Made by a program: the position numbers and the translations under genes. Under the pieces are notes generated by a model. That model was not told where the DNA came from. It ran no database searches and saw nothing but the letters and a program-made list of their open reading frames with translations. A stretch of 6,048 bases of DNA from SIG78 sp045533055 (GTDB taxonomy: Bacteria; Verrucomicrobiota; Lentisphaeria; Victivallales; Victivallaceae), in the NCBI GenBank assembly GCA_045533055.1, contig JAZSHD010000016.1, positions 1 to 6,048 on the forward strand, read 5' to 3'. Positions 5,580-6,048 of the stretch are shown piece after piece (positions within the stretch are counted from its first letter, which is position 1; each line of letters opens with the position of its first letter).

Positions 5580-5596
5580 TGTAAAGTATATTGTTT

Positions 5597-5629
5597 CCGG
5601 CAGGAAATGCATCTGTACTTTTTTGCCGG
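5597..5629. repeat. Weak inverted repeat after the antiporter gene
   Basis: CCGGCA (5597-5602) pairs with TGCCGG (5624-5629) around 21 bases, and a run of six T lies inside the loop rather than after the stem. This is not a standard terminator. No other termination signal is apparent between the antiporter stop and the next gene, so readthrough is possible. Confidence 0.3.
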
Positions 5630-5671
5630 GAACTGTACTGAAAATTTGAGCAGGAAAACAGGGGGGCAGAG

Positions 5672-6048
5672 TTGTTACTTCCCGGTCTTCTTTCCCATGG
5701 CATTCCTGTTCTTTTCACCGGCAGCGGACTTCGTATCGCTGCCGTTTTCTGTATCGCTATCTATTTTGTTTTCATCTACACTATTAAAGATTTCAAGTTG
5801 GAAAACGGGATAGCAACATTTACTGTATACAATAAATCCGGCTGGAGATCTGGAACCAGACTTCCCAAAAGCTGGAGTGATAAAATTAAAGATATGACAG
5901 GTTTTGAAATCTCTGAGCTTGTTACTGATGCACCGCGCGGTGAAGTTATCAAAACAAAAATTGAAAAATATTTTCCAGAAGCATCGAAAATTCCCGGTTC
6001 CGGATATATATTAAAGCTGTTGCCAAGCTATGGCGGCGATTGGGAAGT
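5672..6048 (+). CDS. Unrecognised protein with one N-terminal membrane helix, cut by the window end
   Basis: A frame without stops runs from after TGA 5639-5641 to the right edge. The most likely start is TTG 5672, behind AGGGGGG (5660-5666), because no ATG precedes the membrane segment; the first in-frame ATG is at 5894 and would remove it. From TTG, 125 complete codons are visible. Residues 20-38 (LRIAAVFCIAIYFVFIYTI) form a clear membrane helix, followed by a polar region with Trp, Gly, Lys and Asp (SGWRSGTRLPKSW, later FPEASKIPGSGY and SYGGDWE) that probably lies outside the cytoplasm. I do not recognise the family. The later half is richer in A+T than the first. The gene begins 92 bases after the antiporter stop and could be a third member of the operon or an unrelated gene. 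A frame shifted by one (5607-5813) looks like an overlap by chance. Confidence 0.6.
   Translation, partial: MLLPGLLSHGIPVLFTGSGLRIAAVFCIAIYFVFIYTIKDFKLENGIATFTVYNKSGWRSGTRLPKSWSDKIKDMTGFEISELVTDAPRGEVIKTKIEKYFPEASKIPGSGYILKLLPSYGGDWE

Noticed and set aside
5607..5813. 68-codon frame after the antiporter
   Set aside because: It overlaps the membrane-helix frame that stays open to the window end; its Ser/Phe-rich product is typical of a shifted reading of a hydrophobic segment.

Overview
This window is a piece of bacterial chromosome with, from left to right: the 3' part of a tRNA-Ser gene, a small two-gene unit (four-helix-bundle protein plus SdpI-like membrane protein) framed by repeat-rich intergenic DNA, an amino-acid decarboxylase/antiporter operon with a possible leader peptide, and the start of an unrecognised membrane-anchored protein cut by the right edge. 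All genes are on the + strand. Ribosome-binding sites are strong and purine-rich (AGGAGG type). The tRNA encodes its own CCA. The sequence does not settle the organism. A gut or other anaerobic bacterium that uses decarboxylation for acid resistance or polyamine handling would fit; a PVC-group (Lentisphaerae-like) source is only a guess from general style.

Positions 1-370: after the tRNA-Ser(CGA) end (CCA at 75-77) comes about 290 bases packed with short perfect hairpins and repeated CTTCAC/GTGAAG words. A 12-bp palindrome begins inside the tRNA 3' end itself. Positions 422-1194: a 117-aa four-helix-bundle protein (23S rRNA IVP family) overlaps by ATGA with a 140-aa SdpI/YhfL-family membrane protein. 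Positions 1195-1360 carry further inverted and direct repeats and possible terminators. The two-gene unit looks richer in A+T than the operon that follows, so it may be an acquired cassette next to a tRNA, but no integrase is visible and no boundary is proven.

Positions 1400-1838 have no convincing large gene. They contain a 14-base direct repeat spaced by exactly 100 bp, a nested hairpin, and a well-placed 17-codon ORF (1726-1779). The first part of that ORF forms a hairpin followed by seven T. This arrangement resembles a leader-peptide/attenuator control region in front of the operon.

Positions 1839-5579: a 766-aa fold-type-I PLP decarboxylase of the AdiA/LdcI/SpeF family, closest in motifs to biodegradative arginine decarboxylase AdiA, is followed after 18 bases by a 473-aa APC-superfamily antiporter closest to the glutamate:GABA antiporter GadC. 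Together they would import an amino acid, decarboxylate it with use of a cytoplasmic proton, and export the amine. Arginine/agmatine is the best guess for the substrate pair but is not proven. Positions 5672-6048 hold the open start of an unknown protein with one membrane segment.
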